Assembly (NCBI RefSeq): GCF_025770725.1
Contig: NZ_JANZKZ010000002.1
Coordinates: 310,001-374,000, forward strand
DNA length: 64,000 nt
Reading direction: 5' to 3'
DNA from: Sulfurospirillum oryzae
Lineage (GTDB): Bacteria; Campylobacterota; Campylobacteria; Campylobacterales; Sulfurospirillaceae
Made by a program: the position numbers and the translations under genes. Shown here in pieces: positions 27,981 to 37,305 of the stretch. Below the pieces are notes generated by a model. That model saw nothing but the letters and a program-made list of their open reading frames with translations. It was not told where the DNA came from and made no database searches. Within the stretch, counting starts at the first letter, position 1. Each line of letters starts with the position of its first letter.

Positions 27981-28377
27981 TTTTTGTCCTTAGTGCAAGT
28001 TCTTTTTTTTCAATTTCATTTTGGAGTATAACACTATCACGCGTAATTTTAACAAGTTTATAGGATCCAACTGAATCATTTTTTGCGTACCAATTACCAT
28101 TAATTTTTGCTTTTTGATCAAATGTCGCTTCTAAGATATAAACAGTTATTTCTGAAGTCGCATTTGAATCACTATTAATTAGCTCTGTATTACTATTGAT
28201 AAAAGGATTTTCAAGCTTATCAATCATCGTAACATCTGCACCTGACCTTCGCTCAGCGATTTTTTCAAAAATCTTATCGTATTCTTGAACTTCACTACCT
28301 AAAGACAAGCCGCTTTTAGCACTACTAATACTAAGCGCTAAAAGTAGTCCCAATGTGGTTCTAAATAAAGTTTTCAA
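27949..28377 (-). CDS. Small exported protein of the cts-like operon (position of ctsR)
   Basis: A 142-residue protein with a signal peptide (TLFRTTLGLLLALSISSAKS) and a soluble C-terminal part (EITVYILEATFDQKAKINGN) that could be a small PilP/MshK-like domain. It is placed immediately before the secretin, as pilot or periplasmic partner proteins often are. I chose TTG at 28377 (GGGATG upstream; it overlaps the previous stop as TATTGA). Assignment to ctsR is by gene order only. Confidence 0.6.
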   Translation of the reverse strand: MKTLFRTTLGLLLALSISSAKSGLSLGSEVQEYDKIFEKIAERRSGADVTMIDKLENPFINSNTELINSDSNATSEITVYILEATFDQKAKINGNWYAKNDSVGSYKLVKITRDSVILQNEIEKKELALRTKNESNIKIFTK

Positions 28378-29021
28378 TACTTCATCCCCCAAACAGCAAT
28401 ATTGAATTGACCTTCAATATTTTTTTTACCTGTACAATTGAGCTCGTAAATATCGACAACGAGTTCACTCTCTTCAATAGCATTCATAAATTTCATAGTA
28501 TTCGCAAATGAACCGCTGAAATCAACTTTTAGCGTTAAAATCTGTTCTATTTTTTGAATACTGGGTTCATTGATTTTATTTTCAATCACTTTAATACGAA
28601 CAGAATTTTTTTGAGCTAATTGAGTAATAGAGTGAAGGAATTTAGCCCAGTTTTCATCATTGAATAGCAAATAAGAAAGTTCTTTAAGCTTATTGTCTAC
28701 ATAGGCATTCGTATAAGTTGTTTTTTCTAAAAGAAGCTTTGCATTTTCAATATCGTTTTTTACTTTTTTAATTAAAAATGTAGTGTCACCATCTCGTGAG
28801 ACAGATGCTAGATAGGCTTTTTCATCGTGAAGTTTTTTTTCAATTTCTTTAGCATTACGTGAGGATTGGTTAAGCATTTTTTCTGTAATAGGGAAAAGAT
28901 AACTATAAAATATAAATCCGATAAGTGCAAATACCATCGCAAAAATTAAATACGTTTCACTGCTTTTTTTACCTTGGAAGAAAAGATCAATTTTATCAAA
29001 AAGAGTATCGATATTATTCAT
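28374..29021 (-). CDS. PilO/MshJ-like inner-membrane protein
   Basis: A 215-residue bitopic protein with a short cytoplasmic N terminus, one membrane helix at about 24-45 (YLIFAMVFALIGFIFYSYLF), a coiled coil (about 50-120), and a small C-terminal alpha/beta domain with FSGSFANTMKFMNAIEESEL, which matches the ferredoxin-like fold of PilO. It probably forms the inner-membrane alignment complex with the next protein. It overlaps neighbours by 4 and 8 bases. Confidence 0.68.
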   Translation of the reverse strand: MNNIDTLFDKIDLFFQGKKSSETYLIFAMVFALIGFIFYSYLFPITEKMLNQSSRNAKEIEKKLHDEKAYLASVSRDGDTTFLIKKVKNDIENAKLLLEKTTYTNAYVDNKLKELSYLLFNDENWAKFLHSITQLAQKNSVRIKVIENKINEPSIQKIEQILTLKVDFSGSFANTMKFMNAIEESELVVDIYELNCTGKKNIEGQFNIAVWGMKY

Positions 29022-30540
29022 CGTTCAATCCTATTGAGATTTTACTAGTATAGAGTTTAATTGTGTCATCTTGTAAAATTTTTTCTGTGTTGATCTTATA
29101 TTTTTTTAAAGCAGTTAAGTCTTGGATAAATTCTGTGATTTTTTTCTCACTTTTATTTCTCACAAAAATATTAAGCTGTTTTTTCTTAAATTCAATTGTT
29201 TCAACTTTACAATCATTTTGATTAGAAAGTTGAAATATTTCTAAAAGCATAAGTGCTTTCATTGGATAGGATATTTTTTTATTATAAATTTCACTTAATA
29301 ATTTTTTTCTAAATTCAAATTTTGTTGTTTCATTGTTAACCAATCCATCAATTTTCTCTTTTTCTGTTTTTAAAAGAGCTAGTTGTTGCCTAATTTCAGA
29401 CGTTTGTTTGAAAAGGTCATTGTATTCACTTGTTTGCTGTACGATTCGCAAGCTTAAAAAAGAGTGGTAAGCAAATTGATAGGCAGGATAGGCGAGACTA
29501 ATGATAATACTTGCTGCCATGATTCCAAGAAGTTTTCCTGATGCTCTGTATTTAAGCGGAGGAGGTCTTTTGTAAATCGAGAAATTGAGAGTATCGTCAG
29601 GAGTTTCCATATAAAGCTGAGCACTTAACATCATTAAAATATGGATTTGATCAATATACCACTCTTTTGAGTTAATAGCGATACTGAAGTTAAATTCAAA
29701 TGCTTCTAACCCAAGATAACTTTTACCATACTCTTCTATTCCAGAAAATGAACCAATTTCTGATCCTAGATAGATACGATCAATAAAATCAATATTATAA
29801 GAGCGCTTTGTAAAAACTAAAACATCATTGATATAAAGAAAAATCTCGCCAAAAAGTTGCATTAAACTTTGTTGATATTGGCTATTGGTTGCTCTTAATC
29901 CCTCATTTACAAGTAGTTTATAAAAATCTTCTTCATCGACTCTTTCGCCAATAAGTTCACAAAATTTTTCATTAATTTCTTTAAGAGAATAGTGTAAAGA
30001 TTTTGAGTAAATGTATTCTCCACCTTTATAAATTGCTAAAAAAGCATCTGTTTTTTGAAAATAAACAAAACAGTGCGTTCCCTCTGGCTCAATAAAGTTT
30101 TTACGGTAAAGTGCTTTAACGAGAAAAGGTGCAGTGGTTACATAATCGATGTAACGTGTTTTTTCTTTGATAGGGGTTAATTTTGTATGTATAAGGCTGG
30201 CATCAATAATAAAAATATTAAATGATCTATTTTTGGTATCTTTAGATTCAGTTTCAATGTAACTAATAATATATTCTATAGCTGAATCAAGGGCTAATTC
30301 ATCATAAACTTTAATTTCTATGGCATCTTTTAAATCGCTATCAGGGATGTTGCGGCTAATGTCAATCGTTGCACTAATAACGTCTCTTGTTTGCAAATAT
30401 GAGATAAAAAAAGCATCTTTATCGCTTTTTTCAAGCTTATTGAGTTTAATTTCGTTTTTAGAATAGGCATAAGAAACAAGCGACAAAGGGTCTATAGATA
30501 CAATTTCTGAGCTATAGCGTCTATCCTCAGGTGTGGCCAT
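29014..30540 (-). CDS. PilM/PilN-like fused inner-membrane protein of the cts-like operon
   Basis: A 508-residue protein starting the operon. Residues 1 to about 310 are soluble and look like an actin-fold PilM/GspL-type domain. A membrane helix at about 338-362 (LLGIMAASIIISLAYPAYQF) is followed by a coiled coil, and then a PilN-like domain (YPMKALMLLEIFQLSNQNDC ... EFIQDLTALKKYKI). Classical systems encode these as separate PilM and PilN, or as GspL, so this appears to be a GspL-like fusion. AGAGG precedes the ATG. Confidence 0.6.
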   Translation of the reverse strand: MATPEDRRYSSEIVSIDPLSLVSYAYSKNEIKLNKLEKSDKDAFFISYLQTRDVISATIDISRNIPDSDLKDAIEIKVYDELALDSAIEYIISYIETESKDTKNRSFNIFIIDASLIHTKLTPIKEKTRYIDYVTTAPFLVKALYRKNFIEPEGTHCFVYFQKTDAFLAIYKGGEYIYSKSLHYSLKEINEKFCELIGERVDEEDFYKLLVNEGLRATNSQYQQSLMQLFGEIFLYINDVLVFTKRSYNIDFIDRIYLGSEIGSFSGIEEYGKSYLGLEAFEFNFSIAINSKEWYIDQIHILMMLSAQLYMETPDDTLNFSIYKRPPPLKYRASGKLLGIMAASIIISLAYPAYQFAYHSFLSLRIVQQTSEYNDLFKQTSEIRQQLALLKTEKEKIDGLVNNETTKFEFRKKLLSEIYNKKISYPMKALMLLEIFQLSNQNDCKVETIEFKKKQLNIFVRNKSEKKITEFIQDLTALKKYKINTEKILQDDTIKLYTSKISIGLNDE

Positions 30541-30567
30541 ATTTAAAACCTCTTTATTTTAAAAATT

Positions 30568-30584
30568 ATCGTTATGATAACGAT
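30568..30584. promoter_or_regulatory. 17-bp perfect palindrome upstream of the cts-like operon
   Basis: ATCGTTATGATAACGAT lies between the end of era and the first cts-like gene, 28 bases before its ATG. It resembles a Fur-type 7-1-7 operator in layout but not closely in bases. There is no T tract, so a terminator is unlikely; an operator for the cts-like operon is the more likely reading. Confidence 0.35.
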
Positions 30585-30599
30585 TACAACATAGTAACT

Positions 30600-31490
30600 T
30601 TATTCTACTATATAACCAATTTTCTTCAACATTTCTTTATCTTGGCTCCAGCCTTGTTTAACAATAACGACGAGTTTCAAAAAGACACGTTTTTGGGACA
30701 GAGATTCAATCAATTTACGAGCACTTGATCCGATTCGTTTGATGGTTTGACCATCTTTTCCGATAACAATCCCTTTTTGGCTCTTTTTATCGACAATAAT
30801 AGTAGCATAAATATTATCGATTGTCTCTTTTTCATCGACTTTATCTATAATTACATCAGCAAAATAGGGTATTTCATCACTTGTATTCTCAAAAATTGCT
30901 TCACGGATAAGCTCTTTGTAAATATCACGAGAGCGCTCTGTGGTAAGAATTTCAGTATCATAAAGATAAGGATGTTCTGGCATATATTTTGAGATAGCTT
31001 CCAAAAGATAGGATTGTGAGATTCCTTTTTTGACAGAAACAGGAATAAGTGCAACAAATCTATCTTGATAGGCTTGATATTCTGTGATTTTATCAAAAAG
31101 TGCAGATTGTGAAACGCTATCTGTTTTTGTCAAAAGAACCATATGTGGAATATTTGCTTTATTAAGTCCTAAGAAGTCAATATAGTTTTGAACACTATCA
31201 CTTGCTGGGGCTAAAAATAGAATCAGATCGCAATCACCCATTGCTTTCATTGCCTCTTCAAGCATGAATTGATTAAGAAGTCTCTCTTGCTCGTGAATAC
31301 CAGGCGTATCAATAAAAATAATTTGTGTATTTTCATGCATTGCAATAATATTAAGACGTTTTCGTGTGGCATTGGCTTTATGCGAAACCATTGCTAGCTT
31401 TTCACCCACTAACCAATTGAGAAGTGAGCTTTTGCCTGCATTGGGTCTGCCAATAACGGCAACATATCCTGTTTTTGTTTTTTCGTTCAT
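30600..31490 (-). CDS. era: GTPase Era
   Basis: Essential GTPase that binds 16S rRNA and helps 30S assembly; 296 residues. G1 is GRPNAGKSSLLN, G3 DTPGIHEQE, and G4 TKTD in VLLTKTDSVS. The C-terminal KH domain is present (GIVIGKDGQTIKRIGSSARK). It is the last gene of the argG-rplI-hslV-hslU-era order that is also found in C. jejuni. Confidence 0.97.
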   Translation of the reverse strand: MNEKTKTGYVAVIGRPNAGKSSLLNWLVGEKLAMVSHKANATRKRLNIIAMHENTQIIFIDTPGIHEQERLLNQFMLEEAMKAMGDCDLILFLAPASDSVQNYIDFLGLNKANIPHMVLLTKTDSVSQSALFDKITEYQAYQDRFVALIPVSVKKGISQSYLLEAISKYMPEHPYLYDTEILTTERSRDIYKELIREAIFENTSDEIPYFADVIIDKVDEKETIDNIYATIIVDKKSQKGIVIGKDGQTIKRIGSSARKLIESLSQKRVFLKLVVIVKQGWSQDKEMLKKIGYIVE

Positions 31491-31503
31491 TTTGCTTCTT
31501 TAA

Positions 31504-32829
31504 TTATAAAATATAGCGACTGCTATCTTCACTCTCGACGATCGCATCGAGTTTTTCATGCACTAGTTCTTTGGTTACATGTAATGTTTCGCCATTGTGT
31601 TCATCAGCACTGTAACTGATATCTTCGAGCACTTTTTCGATGATGGTATGCAGTCTTCTAGCACCGATATCTTCGGTTTTTTCATTGGTGATTTGCGCAA
31701 TTTTAGCAATCGCTTTAATTGCCTCATCTTCAAACATTAATTCCACACCTTCCGTTTTTAACAGCGCTTGATATTGGCGTAGCAAAGAGTTTTTTGGTTG
31801 CGTTAAGATCTGATAGAGTACTTCTTCTGTAAGTGAACTCAATTCTACGCGCAATGGAAAACGACCTTGAAGCTCTGGAATCAAATCGCTAGGTTTACTG
31901 AGATGAAAAGCACCTGCGGAAATGAAAAGAATGTGGTCAGTTTTAATGCTTCCATATTTGGTGTTGACATCACTGCCTTCAACGATAGGGAGAAGATCTC
32001 TTTGAACACCTTCTTTGCTAGGATCACTTCTATGAGATTGTGAAGAATTAACTGCAATTTTATCGATCTCATCGATAAAGATAATGCCACCATTTTGAGC
32101 ACGTTCTCTCGCTTCACTTTTAACTGCTTCCATATCTAAAAGTTTTTCACTTGCCTCTGCTTTTAAAGCTTCTTTGGCATCCTTGACTTTCATCTCTTTT
32201 TTAATGTTGTTTTGTCCGGAACCTAAAATTTTAATGAAAGATTCTTGCACTTTAATCATTTCAGGAGGTAAGGATGAATCTCCTAAATCGCTATTATTTT
32301 GAGAAATTTCCACTTCGATTTTAAGCTCATCTAGCTCTCCATCGCGAAGTTTCTGGCGCATTTTTTCAAAACTTTTTTCATAGTCAGCTTTTTTTTCTTC
32401 ACTCACCCCTTTAGGCAGAGGAGGAAGAAGTTTTTCAACAATCGTTTTTTCTACATGTAAAGCAATATCTTCTTGGTTTTTCTCTTTATGCTCTGCTTTG
32501 ACAAGGTTGATGGAAGCCATCATAAGATCTCGCACCATGGACTCAACATCGCGTCCAACAAAACCAACTTCGGTGTATTTACTCGCTTCTACTTTAACAA
32601 AAGGCAAAGAGAGCATTTTTGCCATACGGCGTGCAATTTCCGTTTTACCCACACCTGTTGAGCCAATCATGAGAATGTTTTTTGGCATAACTTCTTCTGC
32701 CATTTCACCCTCAAGCTTAAGTCTTCTATAGCGATTGCGAAGAGCAATAGCAATGGATTTTTTTGCATTAAATTGCCCGATGATATATTCATCCAAGTAG
32801 GCGACAGTCTGCTTTGGTGTTAAATTCAT
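31504..32829 (-). CDS. hslU: HslU, ATPase subunit of the HslVU protease
   Basis: AAA+ unfoldase of 441 residues that feeds substrates into HslV. Walker A is GSTGVGKTEIARR and Walker B is GIIFIDEIDKIA. The gated-pore segment SKYTEVGFVGRDVES is present. The I-domain (about 130-220) is rich in Lys and Glu, and the C terminus ends in the short hydrophobic tail (SRYIL) that docks into HslV. Only 4 bases separate it from hslV. Confidence 0.97.
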   Translation of the reverse strand: MNLTPKQTVAYLDEYIIGQFNAKKSIAIALRNRYRRLKLEGEMAEEVMPKNILMIGSTGVGKTEIARRMAKMLSLPFVKVEASKYTEVGFVGRDVESMVRDLMMASINLVKAEHKEKNQEDIALHVEKTIVEKLLPPLPKGVSEEKKADYEKSFEKMRQKLRDGELDELKIEVEISQNNSDLGDSSLPPEMIKVQESFIKILGSGQNNIKKEMKVKDAKEALKAEASEKLLDMEAVKSEARERAQNGGIIFIDEIDKIAVNSSQSHRSDPSKEGVQRDLLPIVEGSDVNTKYGSIKTDHILFISAGAFHLSKPSDLIPELQGRFPLRVELSSLTEEVLYQILTQPKNSLLRQYQALLKTEGVELMFEDEAIKAIAKIAQITNEKTEDIGARRLHTIIEKVLEDISYSADEHNGETLHVTKELVHEKLDAIVESEDSSRYIL

Positions 32830-32833
32830 GAAG

Positions 32834-33370
32834 TTATCTCTCTAAAACAAATGTTTTGATGTGATCATTGGTATAAATACACAGTTCACTAGCGATTTTC
32901 AAGCTCTCTTTTACAAGGGCTTCTTCATCAAGATTGGCATGACGATCAAGTGCGCGAGCTGCAGAAATGGCGTAGTTCCCGCCACTTCCAATGGCTGCAA
33001 TTTTACCATCTTCAGGTTCAACCACATCACCTGTGCCACTTAAGATAAAGATATGATCGCATGTTAGAACAATCATCATAGCTTCTAAGCGACGTAACAT
33101 TTTATCTTTGCGCCACTCTTTAGAAAACTCGATGACTGACTTGTACAAATCGCCTTTCTTTTGCTCCAAAATACTTTCAAACATATCAAAGAGGTTGAAA
33201 GCATCTGCCGTACTTCCAGCAAAACCTGCTAAGATTTTGCCATTGTAAAGCTTTCGGATCTTGGTGGCATTGTTCTTAAGCACGGTATTGCCAAAGGTGA
33301 CTTGTCCATCACCGCCAATAACCGCTTTATCTTTACCTCGACATGCAAGGATGGTGGTTGCTTCAAACAT
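32834..33370 (-). CDS. hslV: HslV, peptidase subunit of the HslVU protease
   Basis: Proteasome-beta-type Thr peptidase of 178 residues. The active N-terminal threonine is in [20 protein letters not shown], so a short propeptide (MFEA) must be removed to expose Thr5; E. coli HslV loses only Met. Other landmarks are [13 protein letters not shown] and [15 protein letters not shown]. It is partnered by hslU immediately downstream. Confidence 0.96.
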   Translation of the reverse strand: MFEATTILACRGKDKAVIGGDGQVTFGNTVLKNNATKIRKLYNGKILAGFAGSTADAFNLFDMFESILEQKKGDLYKSVIEFSKEWRKDKMLRRLEAMMIVLTCDHIFILSGTGDVVEPEDGKIAAIGSGGNYAISAARALDRHANLDEEALVKESLKIASELCIYTNDHIKTFVLER

Positions 33371-33375
33371 AACGT

Positions 33376-33822
33376 TTATTCTCCAAGAATAATAAGTTTC
33401 AATACAGCGTGAATGCCGTGCCCTAGTTTAATGCTTACGTCAAAATTACCCGTTGTTTTGATCGCATGTTCAATTTCGACTGTTTTTTTGTCGATTTCAA
33501 TGCCATGTTGTTCTTTAAGTTCATGCGCGATTTCATCTTTAGTCACGGCACCAAAAAGACTACCGTTGGCTCCAAGTTTACGTTTAACGGTAAGTTTCAA
33601 CTCCGCTAATTTTTTTTCAATAGCTTTCAGATTTGCAATCTCATCAGCTTCGTGTGCTGCTTTTTTGCGTTGGTCTGATTCGTATTTTCTCATGACTTCG
33701 TTGGTCGCAAGAAGGGCAAAACCTTTACCAATCAAGAAGTTTTGACCATAACCGTCTTTTACTTCTTTGATCTCACCTTTTTTGCCTAAGTCTTTAACAT
33801 CTTTAATCAATAAAACTTTCAT
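33376..33822 (-). CDS. rplI: 50S ribosomal protein L9
   Basis: Two-domain ribosomal protein of 148 residues that binds 23S rRNA. The N-terminal signature is [20 protein letters not shown] followed by [16 protein letters not shown]; a long connecting helix and a C-terminal domain ([16 protein letters not shown]) follow. It lies 6 bases upstream of hslV. Confidence 0.97.
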   Translation of the reverse strand: MKVLLIKDVKDLGKKGEIKEVKDGYGQNFLIGKGFALLATNEVMRKYESDQRKKAAHEADEIANLKAIEKKLAELKLTVKRKLGANGSLFGAVTKDEIAHELKEQHGIEIDKKTVEIEHAIKTTGNFDVSIKLGHGIHAVLKLIILGE

Positions 33823-33831
33823 TTTTTATCC

Positions 33832-34254
33832 TTAAGAGCGAGTATTTTTGGGAAGTGGGGCATTTTTCAGTTTTTCACCATGAAATGCATCAATGCCCCC
33901 ACTAAGATGGGCGATATTACTAAAGCCCATCCGTCGTAAAATAAATATCATTTGAGATGTGCGTCCACCGACATGGCAGTAAAAAATCAGAAGCTTACCT
34001 GAGAGCTTTTTCAGCTCTTCCATATGTTGATGAATGGTCGAAGTTGGTAAAAGCATGTCAGTGCCTTTGATACTTGATTGCGAGTACTCATGCATTTCTC
34101 TAATGTCAATGAGCACAAAATCAAGCTTTTTTTGGGCTCTTAAATTTAGCATTACATGTAACTCTTCACCACTCACTTCACAGCTTCGTGTTACGGTTTT
34201 GACTAAATTCATCATTGCTTCATCACTCCATTCATCTTCACACACTTCATCCAT
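33832..34254 (-). CDS. Rhodanese-like domain protein
   Basis: A 140-residue protein with a C-terminal single rhodanese domain. The aspartate-arginine motif IDIREMHEYSQSSIKGT and the active-site cysteine loop FYCHVGGRTSQM are present. The conserved GGIDAFHG tail follows. The first 40 residues (MDEVCEDEWSDEAMMNLVKT) are acidic and less typical. It may transfer sulfur from a persulfide, but the acceptor is unknown. It lies 5 bases after argG. Confidence 0.85.
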   Translation of the reverse strand: MDEVCEDEWSDEAMMNLVKTVTRSCEVSGEELHVMLNLRAQKKLDFVLIDIREMHEYSQSSIKGTDMLLPTSTIHQHMEELKKLSGKLLIFYCHVGGRTSQMIFILRRMGFSNIAHLSGGIDAFHGEKLKNAPLPKNTRS

Positions 34255-34259
34255 AAGGT

Positions 34260-35489
34260 TTAAGCTTTACCTTGGTTTTTTCTGTTTTTTCCGCTAATAA
34301 TAAAGCGTAATGCATTAAGCTTTATAAAACCTGCTGCATCTTTTTGGTTATAGACTTCGTCTTCTTCAAACGTACAGAATGCTTCGTTGAAAAGATTATT
34401 GGTTTTAGAATCTCTTCCGATAACAGAAACATTACCTTTGTAAAGTTTGAGCTTAACTGTGCCATTTACTGTCTCTTGTGATTTATCGATGGCTGCTTGC
34501 ATCATCTCACGCTCTGGAGAGAACCAGAATCCATTGTAGATGGTTTTTGCATAACGAGGCATGATTTCATCTTTAAAGTGCGCTGCTTCGCGGTCAAGTG
34601 TAATGCTCTCAATCGCTCTGTGAGCACGAAGCATAATCGTACCACCAGGTGTTTCATAGCAACCTCTACTTTTCATACCGACAAAACGGTTTTCAACGAT
34701 ATCAATACGGCCAATGCCATGTTTACAGCCGATTTCATTAAGTTTTGCTAGCATGGTTGCAGGACTTAGTTTAACACCATTAAGTGCAACTGGATCACCT
34801 TTTTCATAAGTGATTTCAATGACTTCTGATTGGTCAGGTGCATTTTCCGGGCTTACTGTCCATCGCCACATATCTTCTTCTGGCTCTGCTGCTGGGTTTT
34901 CAAGCACGAGTCCCTCATAAGAGATGTGAAGCAAGTTTGCATCCATAGAGTAGGGTGATTTACCCGGTTTTTTCTCAATACTGATGCCATTTTTCTCTGC
35001 ATAGGCAAGAAGTTTTTCACGAGAGTTTAGATCCCACTCTCTCCAAGGTGCGATGATAACAAGGTCTGAATTCATGCTAAGGTAACCCATCTCAAAACGA
35101 ACTTGGTCATTTCCTTTACCCGTAGCACCATGACTAACGCCATCAGCGCCTACCATTGCAGCAATTTCTGCTTGGCGTTTTGCAATAAGCGGTCTTGCGA
35201 TAGAAGTTCCAAGAAGATATTCACCTTCGTAAATTGCGTTTGCTCTAAACATCGGGAATACATAATCTTTTACAAATTCTTCTTTTAAATCTTCAATAAA
35301 AATATTTTCAGGTTTAATGCCCAAAGAGATGGCTTTTTTGCGCGCAGGCTCTAGCTCTTCACCCTGACCGATGTCGGCAGTGAACGTTACAACTTCACAT
35401 TTGTACTCATCTTGGAGCCATTTTAAAATAATACTGGTATCAAGTCCACCGGAGTATGCTAAAACTACTTTTTTGACATTTTTTTTCAT
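34260..35489 (-). CDS. argG: Argininosuccinate synthase
   Basis: Joins citrulline and aspartate using ATP in arginine synthesis; 409 residues. The PP-loop motif is [17 protein letters not shown]. Downstream landmarks are [13 protein letters not shown] and [20 protein letters not shown]. The ATG at 35489 ([15 protein letters not shown]) has AGGAT upstream; the frame stays open to 35504. It begins the argG-rplI-hslVU-era group. Confidence 0.96.
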   Translation of the reverse strand: MKKNVKKVVLAYSGGLDTSIILKWLQDEYKCEVVTFTADIGQGEELEPARKKAISLGIKPENIFIEDLKEEFVKDYVFPMFRANAIYEGEYLLGTSIARPLIAKRQAEIAAMVGADGVSHGATGKGNDQVRFEMGYLSMNSDLVIIAPWREWDLNSREKLLAYAEKNGISIEKKPGKSPYSMDANLLHISYEGLVLENPAAEPEEDMWRWTVSPENAPDQSEVIEITYEKGDPVALNGVKLSPATMLAKLNEIGCKHGIGRIDIVENRFVGMKSRGCYETPGGTIMLRAHRAIESITLDREAAHFKDEIMPRYAKTIYNGFWFSPEREMMQAAIDKSQETVNGTVKLKLYKGNVSVIGRDSKTNNLFNEAFCTFEEDEVYNQKDAAGFIKLNALRFIISGKNRKNQGKA

Positions 35490-35508
35490 AATACGAATCC
35501 TCACAGAA

Positions 35509-35514
35509 TTTATA
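35509..35514 (-). promoter_or_regulatory. Predicted argG -10 box
   Basis: On the minus strand TATAAA lies 20 bases before the argG ATG. TTGCGC sits 16 bases upstream of it as a weak -35. The divergent gap (35490-35645) also holds one exact TTACATGTAA at 35572-35581. Confidence 0.4.
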
Positions 35515-35614
35515 GAATTGCGTGATGGTAGCGCAACTTTGTAAAAACTTTGCTTATACCCTACGGGTGCCTTACATGTAAAGCCTAAAAAAGCAAGTTT
35601 AAATATTCTTTTGC

Positions 35615-35620
35615 TAGAAT
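35615..35620 (+). promoter_or_regulatory. Predicted extended -10 box of the S4-trpD-tsaE-lptB-rpoN operon
   Basis: TGC-TAGAAT on the plus strand, 26 bases before the ATG of the S4-domain gene, preceded by a T-rich stretch. The genes downstream overlap or are closely spaced up to rpoN, so this is likely their main promoter. Confidence 0.5.
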
Positions 35621-35645
35621 GAGCGTTAAATCCTAAGGATGGGGT

Positions 35646-35891
35646 ATGAGAGTCGATAAATTTTTAAACAGTGTCAATATTACGAAGCGTCGAGCCGTAT
35701 CGGAAGATATGTGCAAAAATGGTGTCGTAAGCATCAATAACGTCGTAGTAAAACCTTCTAAAGACGTTAAAGTGGGCGATATTATTACCATTAATTATCT
35801 TGAAAAAACAGTCAAATATGAAGTTTTGCAAATTCCTGAGAGCAAAACGATTCCAAAAACGAAACAAAACGAATACGTAAGGGAAATGTGA
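35646..35891 (+). CDS. RqcP/Hsp15-like S4-domain RNA-binding protein
   Basis: An 81-residue protein that is almost only an S4 domain: [20 protein letters not shown], then [20 protein letters not shown] and [18 protein letters not shown]. This length and pattern match RqcP (YlmH/Hsp15 relatives), which stabilises P-site tRNA on obstructed 50S subunits during alanine tailing. RqcH would be its partner and is not in the window. AAGGATGGGG precedes the ATG. The gene overlaps trpD by 1 base. Confidence 0.75.
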   Translation: MRVDKFLNSVNITKRRAVSEDMCKNGVVSINNVVVKPSKDVKVGDIITINYLEKTVKYEVLQIPESKTIPKTKQNEYVREM

Positions 35892-36874
35892 TGAATTACC
35901 AAGAGGCCTATAAACAGTTTAATGCGCTCTTTGAAAATGAGCTAAGTCCAGAAGCAGCAGCTCAATTTTTAGTGGAACTCTATGAGCGAGGTGAAAGCTT
36001 TGAAGAGATCGCTGCAGCTGCCAAAGTTATGCGCGAGCATAGCGTTAAACTCGATATTCCAGAACATTTGAAAGCAGAAATTATTGACATCGTAGGAACG
36101 GGTGGCGATAAAAGCGGTACGTTTAATATTTCGACTACAACGTCTATCGTCCTAGCCTCTCTTGGCTGTAAAGTCGCCAAACATGGTAGTGGTTCTGCAA
36201 CCTCACTTTCAGGGAGTGCAGATGTCCTTAAAGCACTAGGACTTAACCTTGCATTAACGCCTGAAAAACAGATCAAAATGCTTGAAGAGTGTGGTTTTGT
36301 TTTTATGTTTGCGATGAACCATCATCCGTGTATGAAACATATTATGCCAATTCGTAAAAGCCTCTCACACCGTACCATTTTCAATATGTTAGGACCGCTT
36401 GCCAATCCCGCAGGTGCTCAAAAACAGATGATTGGTGTTTTCCATGTGGATTATATTGAGCGTTTTAGCAAAGCTTTAAGAGAACTAGGAACACTTAAAA
36501 GTATGGTCGTTAGTTCACTCGATGGCTTAGATGAAGTGAGTATTTGCTCACCTACGCGTTACACGATGATTGAGGATCAAATCATCACTGAAGGTGAAAT
36601 CGACCCGCAAATGTATGGCTTTAAACTAGCGCCGTTAGAAGCCATCAAAGGCGGTGACAGTGTCCAAAATGCTGAGATTACACGTGCCATTTTACGGGGT
36701 GACGAAAAAGGGGCAAAATTAGATGTTGTTCTTTTAAATGGAGCATGTGCTTTGATGATTGATGGCAAAGCTAGAGACATGCAAGAGGGCATTGAGATGA
36801 TGAAAGAATCGATTGCAAGCAAAAAAGCTTGGGATAAGCTCGGCGAGATTATCAAACTCTCTTATCTTGTATGA
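35891..36874 (+). CDS. trpD: Anthranilate phosphoribosyltransferase
   Basis: Second step of tryptophan synthesis: anthranilate + PRPP to phosphoribosylanthranilate. 327 residues from the ATG at 35891, with the PRPP-binding GTGGDKSGTFNISTTTS, KHGSGSATSLSGSADVL and RTIFNMLGPLANPAG segments. It stands apart from other trp genes, in a group of unrelated housekeeping genes. The TGATG overlap couples it to the S4 gene. Confidence 0.95.
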   Translation: MNYQEAYKQFNALFENELSPEAAAQFLVELYERGESFEEIAAAAKVMREHSVKLDIPEHLKAEIIDIVGTGGDKSGTFNISTTTSIVLASLGCKVAKHGSGSATSLSGSADVLKALGLNLALTPEKQIKMLEECGFVFMFAMNHHPCMKHIMPIRKSLSHRTIFNMLGPLANPAGAQKQMIGVFHVDYIERFSKALRELGTLKSMVVSSLDGLDEVSICSPTRYTMIEDQIITEGEIDPQMYGFKLAPLEAIKGGDSVQNAEITRAILRGDEKGAKLDVVLLNGACALMIDGKARDMQEGIEMMKESIASKKAWDKLGEIIKLSYLV

Positions 36875-37305
36875 GTCAAACGTCTTATGAGAAAGTGTGT
36901 GACTTAGCACACTTGGAAAGTTTTGCTAAAGAGATACAAACGGAGCTTGGAAGCTCAGGTGTATTACTGCTTCGTGGCAATCTTGCAAGCGGAAAAACGG
37001 CTTTTGTGAAAGCATTTGCTAAAGCTTTAGGTATTGATGAGGCTATCTCTTCACCGACATTTTCGATTTTGCATGAATACGCGGGAAAACTTTTTCACTA
37101 TGACATCTATCAATGTGGAACAGATGGATTTCTCAAAAGTGGATTGATCGAAAAATTTGACTGTGAGGGGTATCATCTCATTGAATGGGGTGATAGTGCA
37201 TTTGAAAAACTATTGCATCATTTTGGCATAGGTTACAGTACAATTGACATAGAAACAATGGATTTAAAACGCAATTACAAGGTTCATATAAATGCATACG
37301 CTTAA
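36871..37305 (+). CDS. tsaE: tRNA threonylcarbamoyladenosine biosynthesis ATPase TsaE
   Basis: ATPase of the t6A tRNA-modification complex with TsaB and TsaD; 144 residues. Walker A is LRGNLASGKTAFVKA. Typical neighbours in the fold are the SSPTFSILHEYAG and FHYDIYQCG segments and a Walker-B-like LIEWGDSAFE. Overlaps: 4 bases with trpD and 14 bases with lptB. Confidence 0.94.
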   Translation: MSQTSYEKVCDLAHLESFAKEIQTELGSSGVLLLRGNLASGKTAFVKAFAKALGIDEAISSPTFSILHEYAGKLFHYDIYQCGTDGFLKSGLIEKFDCEGYHLIEWGDSAFEKLLHHFGIGYSTIDIETMDLKRNYKVHINAYA

